Origin: [Actinomadura] parvosata subsp. kistnae
GTDB taxonomy: Bacteria > Actinomycetota > Actinomycetes > Streptosporangiales > Streptosporangiaceae
Direction of reading: 5' to 3'
Length of the DNA stretch: 64,000 nt
NCBI RefSeq assembly: GCF_900323885.1
Contig: NZ_OOHJ01000022.1
Span: 1,426,001-1,490,000, forward strand
In this document: positions 25,628 through 33,919 of the stretch, in pieces
Layout of the letters: each line of letters opens with the position of its first letter
Position numbering within the stretch: position 1 is the first letter of the stretch
The notes under the pieces: model-generated
Database searches by the model: none
Told to the model about the DNA's origin: nothing
The model's input: only the letters and a program-made list of their open reading frames with translations
Position numbers and translations under genes: made by a program

Positions 25628-25721
25628 CTGAGAGCCCTCTCGACCTCTGCGGGCTGAGCGCGCTCTCGACCTCTGAGGGCTGAGCGCGCTCTCAGCCTCG
25701 TAGGGGTTGAGAGCGCTCTCA
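25628..25721. repeat. Array of four 26-bp palindromic repeats (LacI-operator-like)
   Basis: Units begin at about 25628, 25654, 25680 and 25707. Each has the core TGAGMGCGCTCTC; the last is the perfect palindrome TGAGAGCGCTCTCA (25708-25721). The core resembles CebR/LacI-type operators, yet the array fills the gap between two convergent 3' ends. It may serve as a bidirectional terminator, or as a decoy or operator cluster. It ends four bases from the ROK gene's stop codon. Confidence 0.75.
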
Positions 25722-25724
25722 CCT

Positions 25725-26750
25725 TCAGCCGAAGACGCGGTCGCGGGCCTGGTCGAGGGCCGTCAGCACGGCGCCCTGGAGCACCGCGTTGCCCGCCACC
25801 GTGCTGGCGCGCACCTCGGTCGGGGCCGGCGCCAGCTCACGTAGGCGGGCGGCCACCTCGGCGGCCAGCCCGTCGCCGCCCGCCTGCCCGGCCTCCCCGC
25901 CCAGCACGACGAGACCGGGGTCCAGCAGCGTCACGAACGCGAAGGCACCCTTGGCGATGCGGGCGGCGAACTCGGCGCGGCCGAGCTGCCGCGCCACGCT
26001 CTCGGTCACCAGGTTGCAGAACGCGGTGCCGTCCACCTCGAGGAACCCGACCTCGCCGGCGCCGCCGGACACCCCGCGCCGCAACCGGCCGCCGAGCACG
26101 ACCGCCGCCCCGACACCGTCGCCCACCCACATGAGCACGAAGTCCTCGGCGCCCTGGGCGGCGCCGGTGCGCAGCTCGGCGATGGCGGCCAGGTTCACCT
26201 CGTTCTCCAGCGTGAGCGGCACGCCCAGCCGCTCGCCCCAGGCCGCGACCAGGCCGGGCCGCCACCCGGGCACGTCGTTGGCCGTGACCAGCTCGCCGTC
26301 GCGCGGCGCCACCAGCCCGGGCGCGCCGACCACGATCGTGTCGATGGCCCGCTCCCCCGCGGCCTCGGTGACGACCTCGGCGACGAGGTCCACGAGATCG
26401 CCGCCGACCGGCCGGGTCCGGCGGGCGACCACCTGCCCGGTGATGTCGGCGATCGCCACGGAGATCGTCTCGCGGCGCAGGTCCACCCCCGCCACGTGGG
26501 CGCGGCCGGCCACCAGCCCGTAGACGCGCGCGTTCGGCCCCCGCCTGGCCTCTCCGGACTCGCCGGTGACCTCGATCAGCCCGCTCTGCGTGAGCCGCTC
26601 GATCAGGTCGGACACGGTCGGCCGGGACAACCCCGTAAGCTCGCGCAGCTGGGGCGCGGTCAGCGGGCCGCGGTCGAGCAGCAGGTCGAGGGCCAGGCGG
26701 TCGTTGATCGCGCGGGCCATGGCGGGGGTGGCGGTCTTCATGGCTCCCAT
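25725..26750 (-). CDS. ROK-family transcriptional repressor
   Basis: A 341-residue protein: N-terminal winged helix (about 18-75; TAPQLRELTGLSRPTVSDLI), then a ROK sugar-kinase fold (GVDLRRETISVAIADITG; ENEVNLAAIAEL). The consensus zinc-site Cys cluster of ROK proteins (CxCGxxGC) is degenerate here, with only FCNL at that place. Start ATG 26750 or 26741. ROK repressors sense sugars and release DNA. It is divergent from an MFS transporter, which is its likely target. Confidence 0.9.
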   Translation of the reverse strand: MGAMKTATPAMARAINDRLALDLLLDRGPLTAPQLRELTGLSRPTVSDLIERLTQSGLIEVTGESGEARRGPNARVYGLVAGRAHVAGVDLRRETISVAIADITGQVVARRTRPVGGDLVDLVAEVVTEAAGERAIDTIVVGAPGLVAPRDGELVTANDVPGWRPGLVAAWGERLGVPLTLENEVNLAAIAELRTGAAQGAEDFVLMWVGDGVGAAVVLGGRLRRGVSGGAGEVGFLEVDGTAFCNLVTESVARQLGRAEFAARIAKGAFAFVTLLDPGLVVLGGEAGQAGGDGLAAEVAARLRELAPAPTEVRASTVAGNAVLQGAVLTALDQARDRVFG

Positions 26751-26754
26751 AATA

Positions 26755-26802
26755 ATCAGGGTCCCTGCCTAAAACCTGTTTTCATCAGGAAGCCTGCCTG
26801 AT
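26755..26802. promoter_or_regulatory. Divergent ROK/MFS operator region
   Basis: ATCAGG at 26755-26760 and 26784-26789 and its complement CCTGAT at 26797-26802 give an inverted repeat with a 7-base spacer plus an extra half-site. The small palindrome CAGGGTCCCTG lies at 26757-26767. Only 63 bp separate the two divergent genes, so the ROK protein probably represses both from here. Confidence 0.5.
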
Positions 26803-26813
26803 AGTTTTGCGGC

Positions 26814-27995
26814 ATGAGCCATCATCGTGCGATCGCCCTCGTCTTCGCCGTGCACGGCGCCGTGGCCGGCACCGTGTCCACCCGCATGCCCTGGGTTCAG
26901 GAGCACCTCGCCCTCGACCCCGGCACGCTCGGCATGGCGCTGCTGTGCCCGCCGATCGGCGCGTTCATCGGCATGCCCATGGCCGCCCGCGTGGCCCACC
27001 GCTTCGGCAGCCGCGCCGCCACCCGCGTGCTCATCGGGTTGTGGTGCGCGATCCTGGTGCTGCCGCCGCTCGCGCCCTCACCCGTCTGGTTCGGGGCCGC
27101 GTTGTTACTGTTCGGCTTCGGCGCCGGGATGTCCGACATCACCATGAACGCCCATGCCGTCGTCCTCGAACGGCGGCTCGGCCGTTCGATCATGTCCGGC
27201 CTGCACGGCATGTGGGCGGTGGGCAGCCTGGCCGGCGGCGGCGTCGGCACTCTGGCGGCGCAGGCCGGGATCGACGCCAGAATCCACATCGGGCTGGTCG
27301 CCGCCGTCCTGCTCACCGTGAGCGCGGCGGCCGGGCGCGGCCTGCTCCGCGACGACCGCTCGGACACGCCGGCCGACGTGCCCGCGCCGCGCCGCTTCGC
27401 GCTGCCCTCGCGGGCGATCCTGCCGCTCGGCCTGGTCGGCTTCTGCGCCGTCTTCGCCGAAGGCGCCGGCGCGAACTGGGCCGCCGTCTACCTCACGCAC
27501 GTCACCGACGCCGGGCCCGGCCTGGCCGCGGCCGGTTACACCGTCCTCATGCTGTGCATGGCCGGGATGCGCCTGGCGGGCGACCGGTTCATCCGGCTGC
27601 TCGGGCCCGTGACGGCCGTGCGCGCGGGCGGGCTCGTGGCGGTGCTCGGCGGCGTGCTCGTCGTCACGGCCCGCACGCCCGCGCTCGGCATCGCCGGGTT
27701 CGCCCTGCTCGGGCTGGGCCTGGCGGTGGTGATGCCGCTGGTGCTGACGGCAGCGGGCAACGCGGGCAGGACCGCGAGCGAGGGCGTGACGGGGGTGGCC
27801 ACGATCACGTACCTGTCGGGGATGGTCGCGCCTCCCGTCACGGGCTGGCTGGCGGACGGGCTGTCCTACCCGGCCGCGTTCACCGCGATCACCGGCGTGG
27901 TGGTCGTGATGGTGCTGCTCTCCCGCGTCGTACGCCCCTCGGCCGGCCCGTCACCGCAGCCCGTCGCCGAGGGCAGCCTCGTGACCGGGCCCTAG
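26814..27995 (+). CDS. Major facilitator superfamily transporter
   Basis: A 393-residue permease with about twelve hydrophobic segments. The loop after TM2 reads AARVAHRFGSRAATR, an MFS motif A variant, and SDITMNAHAVVLER is typical of the FucP/YbjJ-like group that moves sugars or small organic acids. ATG 26814. It faces the ROK repressor across 63 bp and is presumably derepressed by the same sugar. Its stop codon (TAG) shares CTAG with the stop of the convergent gene. Confidence 0.88.
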   Translation: MSHHRAIALVFAVHGAVAGTVSTRMPWVQEHLALDPGTLGMALLCPPIGAFIGMPMAARVAHRFGSRAATRVLIGLWCAILVLPPLAPSPVWFGAALLLFGFGAGMSDITMNAHAVVLERRLGRSIMSGLHGMWAVGSLAGGGVGTLAAQAGIDARIHIGLVAAVLLTVSAAAGRGLLRDDRSDTPADVPAPRRFALPSRAILPLGLVGFCAVFAEGAGANWAAVYLTHVTDAGPGLAAAGYTVLMLCMAGMRLAGDRFIRLLGPVTAVRAGGLVAVLGGVLVVTARTPALGIAGFALLGLGLAVVMPLVLTAAGNAGRTASEGVTGVATITYLSGMVAPPVTGWLADGLSYPAAFTAITGVVVVMVLLSRVVRPSAGPSPQPVAEGSLVTGP

Positions 27996-28525
27996 CGGAC
28001 GTGCGCGGCGACGGCCCCCGCGCACTCCAGGGGATCCTTGCCCGTGGTGTCCACCTCGACGTCGTAGTGCACGCCCTGGTGGACCACCTCGGCCTGCAGC
28101 TCGGCCATCCCCTGGGGGCGGTCCTGGCGGGCCACCTCGCGCCGGGCGGCCTCCGCGCTGTCGCACCTGACGCCGACCCACAGGACCTCCAGGCCGGACA
28201 GCGCCTTCTGCCAGCCCTGCTGGGACGACGGCCCGCCGAGGAAGACGTCGTCGACGACGACCGGCGCGCCGGCGCGGGCCATCGCGGCGATCCCCTCCCG
28301 CCAGGCGTCCTGCAGCCTCATGAAGTCCCGGCCCACGTTCACCTCGCCGCCGTCGGTGATCTCGATGCCGCCGTCCTGGCTCTGCAGGGCGGCGGGCATG
28401 GCGTCCACGAGGTCGTCGATGGAGAAGGCGAGCCACGGGCTCGGCAGCACGGCCTGCAGGCTTCTGGCCAACGTCGACTTGCCCGAGCTGGAGCCGCCGT
28501 TCAGCACGATCACTTGAGTCGTCAC
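27992..28525 (-). CDS. Chloramphenicol 3-O-phosphotransferase-like kinase
   Basis: A 177-residue P-loop kinase very similar in layout to the Streptomyces venezuelae chloramphenicol phosphotransferase: Walker A GGSSSGKS at 10-17, catalytic Asp37 in FSIDDLVDAMP, then VVDDVFLGG, DVEVDTT and LECAGAVAAHV. It would phosphorylate the 3-hydroxyl of chloramphenicol or a related hydroxylated compound with ATP in the cytoplasm. Start ATG 28525. No biosynthetic cluster surrounds it; it is a stand-alone resistance-type or housekeeping kinase. Confidence 0.87.
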   Translation of the reverse strand: MTTQVIVLNGGSSSGKSTLARSLQAVLPSPWLAFSIDDLVDAMPAALQSQDGGIEITDGGEVNVGRDFMRLQDAWREGIAAMARAGAPVVVDDVFLGGPSSQQGWQKALSGLEVLWVGVRCDSAEAARREVARQDRPQGMAELQAEVVHQGVHYDVEVDTTGKDPLECAGAVAAHVR

Positions 28526-28583
28526 GGCGCCACGTTAGGGGTCGCGAGGGGTGGTGCGAAACCGCATTACGGCTGATACGCTC

Positions 28584-28599
28584 CCAAGCGAGCGCTTGG
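28584..28599 (+). promoter_or_regulatory. Regulon motif site B, upstream of LLM-ligase operon
   Basis: CCAAGCGAGCGCTTGG, with 7-bp inverted arms around AG. It is followed by TTTAGC, and the 13 bases CGCTTGGTTTAGC also occur at site C (63008-63020). It lies 24-39 bases before the LLM start codon, so a bound protein would block the promoter. Confidence 0.65.
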
Positions 28600-28622
28600 T
28601 TTAGCTGCTGAGGGGCCGCCAT

Positions 28623-29681
28623 ATGAGGTTCTCGACCTTCCACCTCTTCCACCGCTTCGACGGGCAGAGCTTCAAGGACGTCTACGACTACCACCTGGAG
28701 CTCATCGAGCTGGCCGAGGAGCTGGGGTTCGACGGGGTGCGGCTGGCCGAGCACCACTTCAGGGACTACGGCGTCGTGCCCAACCTGTTCACCATGCTCG
28801 CCCACGCCGCCGCCCGGACCACCAGGCTCCGGCTCGGCACCGGCATCGTCGTGCTGCCCCTGCACAACCCCGTGCACGTCGCCGAGGAGGCCGCGCAGGT
28901 GGACGTGCTCTCGGACGGGCGGCTCGACCTGGGGATCGGGCGGGGGTACCAGAGCTTCGAGTTCGAGGGGTTCGGGATCGACCTGGCGGAGGCGCGCGAC
29001 CGCTTCAACGAGGCGCTGGAGGTGATCGTCGGGCTCTGGACGCAGGAGTCGTACCAGCACGAAGGCAAGTTCTACAAGACCGGCGCCGAGGTGTCGCTCG
29101 TGCCCAGGCCGCTGCAGCGGCCCCATCCGCCGCTGCACGTCGCGGCCGTCTCCCCCGAGACGGTGACCATGTACGCCGAGCGCGGCCTGCCCATCCTCGC
29201 CGACCCCGCGGCGCCGTTCAGGAAGGTCGTCAAGGCGGCCGAGACGTGGCGGGAGACGGCCGCGCAGGCCGGGCACCCGGCCGGCGCGGACCTCGTGGTG
29301 GCCCGCAGCGTGTACGTCGCCCCCACCCTGGAGCAGGCGCGCGAGGACCAGGCACGGTTCGAGGCGTCGTTCGACCGCTCGCGCATCTTCAACGAGCGCA
29401 GCGCCCCCATCGACCCGAAGACCGGCAAGGCCGCCCAGGGCTTCGAGTACTACCAGGACCGTTACCTCAAGGGCGGCGCGCTCTCCGCCGACTTCCGCTG
29501 GGAACAACTCGAGGTGATCGGCGACCCCGCGCGGGTCATCGAGCAGATCACGCTGCTCAAGGATGCCGGCTTCACCGACCTCCTGTGCGACTTCGGCAGC
29601 ACCCGCCCGATGCCGCTGGAGGACATGAAGCGGGTCATGCGCTTCTTCGCGACCGAAGTCATGCCGGCCTTTGGAGGCTAG
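28623..29681 (+). CDS. LLM-class flavin-dependent oxidoreductase (luciferase-like)
   Basis: A 352-residue luciferase-like monooxygenase barrel. FSTFHLFHRFDG opens the chain; GVRLAEHHFRDYG, LGTGIVVLPLHNPVHVAEEAA and DLGIGRGYQSFEFEGFG are typical of the alkanal-monooxygenase group using FMN. Start ATG 28623 with GAGGGG upstream. It is the first gene under operator B and is directly followed by an acyl-CoA-ligase-like gene, so it probably acts on a carboxylate or ketone intermediate in CoA-dependent catabolism. Confidence 0.9.
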   Translation: MRFSTFHLFHRFDGQSFKDVYDYHLELIELAEELGFDGVRLAEHHFRDYGVVPNLFTMLAHAAARTTRLRLGTGIVVLPLHNPVHVAEEAAQVDVLSDGRLDLGIGRGYQSFEFEGFGIDLAEARDRFNEALEVIVGLWTQESYQHEGKFYKTGAEVSLVPRPLQRPHPPLHVAAVSPETVTMYAERGLPILADPAAPFRKVVKAAETWRETAAQAGHPAGADLVVARSVYVAPTLEQAREDQARFEASFDRSRIFNERSAPIDPKTGKAAQGFEYYQDRYLKGGALSADFRWEQLEVIGDPARVIEQITLLKDAGFTDLLCDFGSTRPMPLEDMKRVMRFFATEVMPAFGG

Positions 29682-31166
29682 ATGATGCACAGCCTGACCC
29701 TGTCGGACGTGCTCGCCGACCACGCCCGCAGCCGCCCCCAGGTGACGGCGGTCGTCGACGGGGAACTGCGGCTCACCTACCCCGAGCTGGACGGGCGGGT
29801 GATGCGGCTGGCCTCGGCGCTGGACGGGATGGGCGTCTCCCGGGGCGACCGGGTGCTGTGGCTCGGGCAAAACGCGTACGCGGTGCTGGAGCTGCTGCTC
29901 GCCTGCTCCAGGCTCGGGGCGATCTTCTGCCCGGCCAACTGGCGGCAGTCGCGGGACGAGCTGCGCTTCGTCCTGACCGACCTCACGCCCGCGGCGGTCT
30001 TCTGGGAGCACTCCGAGACCGTCGCGCCGCTGCGTGACGACCGGTGGATCCAGGCGGGCGAGGCTTACGAGCGGCTGCTCGCCGGCGCTCCGGTACGGGA
30101 GTTCGCCCCGGTCGCCGACACCGAGCCCACCCTCGCCCTCTACACCGCCGCCTTCGACGGACGCCCCAGTGCCGCCCTGCTCAGCAGCGCCGCGCTCGTC
30201 GCGCACGCCACGTCCCTGCTCGTCGTGCGGCAGATGGAGCCCGGCTTCACCTTCCTCAACAACGGGCCGCTCTTCCACGTCGGCACGATGATGTTCTGCC
30301 TGGCCACGCTGCAGATCGGCGGCACGAACGTGTTCACGCCCGCCTTCGACCCCGAAGAGGTGTGCCGGCTGGTGGACGCCGAACGGGTGACGCAGGCGTT
30401 CCTGTTCGGCGGCATGATCGACGCGGTCGCCAAGGCCAACGCGGGCGGCAAGTACGACCTGTCGTCGCTGCGGTTCGTCGCCCACTCCGCCGAGTGGGAC
30501 GACATGATCACCGTGGACGACTCGCCGTGGTGCCGGTCCGGGATGGGCGGGTACGGGCAGACCGAGGTGGGCGGGATGCTCACGTTCCTGGGGCTGGCGG
30601 AGGGCGGGGCCGGGCTCGCGGGGCGGCCGTCGCCGCTCGCGCAGGTGCGGATCCTGGGGCCGGACGGGGTGGAGGTGCCGGCGGGTGAGACGGGGGAGAT
30701 CTGCGCCCGCGGCAAGACCCTCTTTTCCGGATATTTCGCCCGACCCGACTTAAATACCCAGAAATCCGCCTACGGCTGGCACCACACCGGCGACCTCGGC
30801 CGCCGCGAACCCGACGGCACCATCACCTTCATCGGCCCCAAACTCCGCATGATCAAGTCCGGCGCCGAGAACGTGTACCCGGCGGAGGTGGAGCGCGCAC
30901 TCAAAACCCACCCCGCCGTCGCCGACGCCGCCGTCATCGGCGTCCCCGACCCCCAATGGCACCAGGCGGTCAAGGCCGTCGTGTCCCTCAAACCCTCGGC
31001 CCAGGCGACCGAGGACGAGCTGATCGCGCACGTCAGGGGGTTGCTGGCGTCGTACAAGAAGCCCCGGCACGTGACGTTCGTGGACACGATCCCGAAACGC
31101 GGCTTCACCCCCGACTACGACGCCCTGGACGCCGCCCACGGCGGCGGCAACTACCCAGGCTCCTGA
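29682..31166 (+). CDS. Class I adenylate-forming (acyl-CoA ligase-like) protein with altered P-loop
   Basis: A 494-residue ANL-fold protein. The usual P-loop YTSGTTGxPKG is replaced by YTAAFDGRPSAALL (about residues 148-161), and the C-terminal catalytic Lys motif reads DTIPKRGFTPDYDALD instead of the GK motif. The aromatic A5 motif GGYGQTEVGG and the hinge HTGDLGRREPDG are kept. Actinobacterial FadD-type relatives with TAAF at this site are known; whether they adenylate acids is uncertain. ATG 29682 starts immediately after the LLM stop with GGAGG ahead, so both form one operon under operator B. Confidence 0.85.
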   Translation: MMHSLTLSDVLADHARSRPQVTAVVDGELRLTYPELDGRVMRLASALDGMGVSRGDRVLWLGQNAYAVLELLLACSRLGAIFCPANWRQSRDELRFVLTDLTPAAVFWEHSETVAPLRDDRWIQAGEAYERLLAGAPVREFAPVADTEPTLALYTAAFDGRPSAALLSSAALVAHATSLLVVRQMEPGFTFLNNGPLFHVGTMMFCLATLQIGGTNVFTPAFDPEEVCRLVDAERVTQAFLFGGMIDAVAKANAGGKYDLSSLRFVAHSAEWDDMITVDDSPWCRSGMGGYGQTEVGGMLTFLGLAEGGAGLAGRPSPLAQVRILGPDGVEVPAGETGEICARGKTLFSGYFARPDLNTQKSAYGWHHTGDLGRREPDGTITFIGPKLRMIKSGAENVYPAEVERALKTHPAVADAAVIGVPDPQWHQAVKAVVSLKPSAQATEDELIAHVRGLLASYKKPRHVTFVDTIPKRGFTPDYDALDAAHGGGNYPGS

Positions 31167-31992
31167 CTCCGCGAACGGTCGACCACAGCGCGACGACCGC
31201 CCCCTCGGCAGCACTCGCCCAAACGCCCACACGACCGACCACCCGCAACGACGCAGCGGCTCGCCCGGCGAGCGGCGCGCGATGAGCAGCGCCCGGTGAG
31301 CGGCGCGCACATGGGGCAGCACGCGCTTGGGCAGCGGCCGGGCGAGCGGAGGCACTGAGCGCGTGCGACACGCGCGCGCAGACGCTGGCACGCGGGGGCG
31401 CGAGGCGCGAGGGCGCGAGGGTGGGGACGCGAGCCGTTGCATGGCCCGACGGCAGCCTGGTGCAGGCGCACGCCCGGGCGGCACGCACATAGGCAGCGCG
31501 CAGAGGCGGGCCGAGCGCGGGCGCGGGGCGCAGGCGCGGGGCGCGGGGGCGGGGGTGCGGGGCGCAGGGCCGGGGCGCGGGCGCAAGCGAGGGGGCGAAG
31601 GACGCGAAGCCCGGCGGCAGCGCGGCGCAGGCGTGCCGCGCCAGGCATGCGGCGCCAGGCGTGCCGCGCCAGGCGCGCTGCGGGTCAGGTGTGCGGGCGC
31701 GGGCGCAGGCGCGGGGGCGCGGGCCGCAGGCGTGCGGGGCAGGCGCAAGGACACGGAGCCCGGCGGCAGCGCGGCGCAGGCGAGTCGCGCCAGGGCAAGC
31801 CGCGCCAGGGCAAGCCGCGCCAGGCGGGCGGCGCCACGCGGGCGGCGCCACGCGGGCGGCGCGCATGTGGGCGGCGCGCGGACGCGGAGCCGAGGGCAGG
31901 CATGCGGGCGAGCGCGGGTGCGGGTGGTCGCTGGACGGGCGCGCAGGCGCGGGCGCCGGACGGGCGCGCAGGCGCGCGGGGGCGTCGGTGGG
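31167..31992. repeat. 826-bp G-rich degenerate tandem-repeat tract, non-coding
   Basis: It lies between two convergent genes. A long unit recurs with a 149-bp period (from 31598 and 31747; shared core CCGGCGGCAGCGCGGCGCAG). Shorter arrays sit within it: 14 bp x3 at 31631-31672 (GCGTGCCGCGCCAG), 15 bp x2 at 31786-31815 (CGCGCCAGGGCAAGC), and 14 bp x2 at 31826-31853 (GGGCGGCGCCACGC). All frames read as Arg/Ala/Gly text with no ribosome site, so I call no gene. Confidence 0.75.
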
Positions 31993-32586
31993 TTAGGGGC
32001 GGGGTAGGGGGAGGCCGGCTTCCAGGTGGGCGAGGGCGGCGTCGAGGTGGGCCGGGGCGTCCAGGTCGCGGTTATTCACCCAGTCGGTCCAGACTCCCAC
32101 CATGACGCCCATGATCGCGCCCGTGACGTTGCGGATGCCCGGGTCGTCGGCGGGGCGGCCCTCGCGGGCGGCGAGGCGTTCGCGGAGGGTGGTGGCGACG
32201 CCGGTGACGTTGTCGATGCTGGCCGCCCACAGCTCGGGCACCGTGAGCATGAGCACTTCCCGGTCGAGGCTGTCGGCGCGTTCCTGCGGCGTCTGGGCCT
32301 CGATCATGGCGCGCATGGCCATGCGGACGGCGCGTATGGGCGGCACCTCGGGCGGCACCTGGTCGAGGGCTTCCACGAAGGGCGGGAACTGGTCGACGAT
32401 CACCAGGTCCTCCTTGGTGGCGAAGTAGCGGAAGACGGTGCTGGGCGCGACCTCCGCCGCCTCGGCGATCTGCTCGACCGTGGTGGCCGCGTAGCCCTGC
32501 TCGCGGAACAGCCGCAGCGCCTCCTTCTGGATCAGCGCTCTCGTCTTGGCCTTCTTCCGCTCGCGCAGGCCCGGTCGGTCACTCAT
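31993..32586 (-). CDS. TetR-family transcriptional regulator next to P450
   Basis: A 197-residue regulator with N-terminal TetR helix-turn-helix (TTVEQIAEAAEVAPSTVFRYF) and an all-helical ligand domain with two Trp-rich turns (LWAASIDN, VGVWTDWVNN). Start ATG 32586. It is divergent from the cytochrome P450 gene 99 bases away, with a perfect 11-bp-arm palindrome in between, so it probably represses the P450 and itself. The 3' side runs into the G-rich repeat tract. Confidence 0.9.
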   Translation of the reverse strand: MSDRPGLRERKKAKTRALIQKEALRLFREQGYAATTVEQIAEAAEVAPSTVFRYFATKEDLVIVDQFPPFVEALDQVPPEVPPIRAVRMAMRAMIEAQTPQERADSLDREVLMLTVPELWAASIDNVTGVATTLRERLAAREGRPADDPGIRNVTGAIMGVMVGVWTDWVNNRDLDAPAHLDAALAHLEAGLPLPRP

Positions 32587-32660
32587 GTCTCCGCATTCTG
32601 GGGGGTCCGGGGGCTCGCGTCCACTTTAGAGGAGAACGCTTTCAAAAGCTATGCAACTAT

Positions 32661-32684
32661 CTTTTGAGAGTCTACTCTCAAAAG
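32661..32684. promoter_or_regulatory. Perfect palindrome between TetR and P450 genes
   Basis: CTTTTGAGAGT and ACTCTCAAAAG flank a CT spacer. The site ends one base before the P450 start codon, and a further half-site TTCAAAAGCT is at 32641-32650. It is the best candidate operator of the divergent TetR gene, and differs entirely from the CCRAG regulon motif. Confidence 0.7.
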
Positions 32685-32685
32685 C

Positions 32686-33823
32686 ATGCGACTTCCTACG
32701 TCACGCGATCCGCGTTGCCCCTTCGACCCGCCCGCCGAGCTGCGCGGCCTGCCGCCGATGAGCCGGCTGGAGTTCGCCGACGGGCACCTGGGCTGGCTGG
32801 CCACCACCGCCGAGGCCGCCAGGACGGTGCTCGGCGACCGGAGGTTCAGCGCGCGCCGGGAGCTCAAGCACGCCCCCGTACGGTTCACCACGCCCGGCGA
32901 GACGGGCCGGCCCGCGCCCCCGGGGTTCTTCGGCGCCATGGACCCGCCCGAGCACACGCGCTACCGCCGCCTGCTCATCGGCCAGTTCACGGTGCGCCGG
33001 ATGCGCCTGCTGGAGCCGCGGATCGAGCGCATCGCCGCCGACCACCTCGACGCCATGGCCGCGGCGGGCCCGCCGGTGGACCTGGTGAGCGCCTACGCGT
33101 TGCCGATCCCGTCGATGGTCATCTGCGAGCTGCTGGGCGTCCCGTACGAGGATCACGAGTTCTTCCAGGACCGCAGCCTGCGGCTCGTCGCGGCGGGCGG
33201 CGACGTGGCGCGGGCGACCGCGGACCTGGCGGCGTACCTGGGCGAGCTGGTGGGGCGCAAGCGGGCCGTGCCGGGCGACGACCTGATCAGCGGGCTGACC
33301 GCCGACCTCACGGACGAGGAGCTGGTCAACGTGGCGATGATCCTGCTCGTCGCCGGCCACGAGACCACCGCGAACATGCTGGCACTCGGCGTCTTCGCGC
33401 TGCTGGAGACCGGGACGCCGTACGAGGAGGGCGCGGTCGAGGAGCTGCTGCGCTGGTTGTCGATCGTGCAGCTCGGCGCCCCGAGCCGGGCCGCGACGCA
33501 GGACGTGGAGGTGGCGGGCACGCTGGTGCGCGCGGGCGAGACGGTCGCGCTGTCGCTGCCCGTCGTCAACCGGGATCCGGCCGTGTTCGAGCGTCCGGAC
33601 GTGCTCGCCCGCCCGTACGGAGGCCCGCAGGCACCTGTCGTTCGGGCACGGCGTGCACCAGTGCCTCGGCCAGCAGCTCGCCAGGATCGAGCTGCGCATC
33701 GGCTACGGCGCGCTGTTCGAGCGCTTCCCCGGGCTGCGGCTGGCCGTCCCGCCGGATCAGGTGCCGCTCAAGCAGGACGGCGCCGTGTACGGGGTCGCCT
33801 GCCTGCCCGTGACCTGGGGCTGA
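32686..33823 (+). pseudogene. Cytochrome P450 with single-base frameshift before the heme motif
   Basis: Residues 1-309 read as a bacterial P450: FFGAMDPPEHTRYRRLL, I-helix LLVAGHETTAN, and ExxR as EELLRW. After FERPDVLAR the frame is lost. The next frame, from base 33614 to TGA 33821-33823, carries RHLSFGHGVHQCLGQQLAR, the heme-thiolate loop, and the proper C-terminus. Dropping one C from the run 33612-33614 restores a chain with the exact spacing usual for the family (13 residues from PD to the RH before FG). Either a recent null mutation or a base-calling error. The unshifted frame ends at 33846. Neighbours suggest hydroxylation in the CoA-catabolic group. Confidence 0.88.
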
Positions 33824-33919
33824 TCACAGGATGGCGAGCGGGGTGAGCGGGCTGACGGTGCCGCCCTCGATTCAGAGGATGGCGAGCGGGGTGAGCGGGC
33901 TGCCGGTGCCGCCCTCGAT
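33824..33919. repeat. 48-bp tandem duplication at the 3' end of the cyclase gene
   Basis: Copy 1 (33824-33871) and copy 2 (33872-33919) are identical at 46 of 48 positions. Copy 2 is the last 16 codons of the cyclase-family gene including its stop; copy 1 repeats these codons beyond the stop, between it and the P450 end. A recent in-register duplication that does not change the protein. Confidence 0.85.

Noticed and set aside
25628..25721. CRISPR array
   Set aside because: Four 26-bp units are contiguous palindromic repeats with no unique spacers and no cas genes.
31239..32105. Long open frames on both strands in the G-rich tract
   Set aside because: Composition is only Arg, Ala, Gly and Pro, frames are open on both strands because of extreme GC, and the sequence is tandemly repeated DNA.
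32630..32642. GAGAACGCTTTC as a member of the LacI-like palindrome class
   Set aside because: Only half-matching TGAGAGCGCTCTCA; the TetR palindrome next to it explains the region better.
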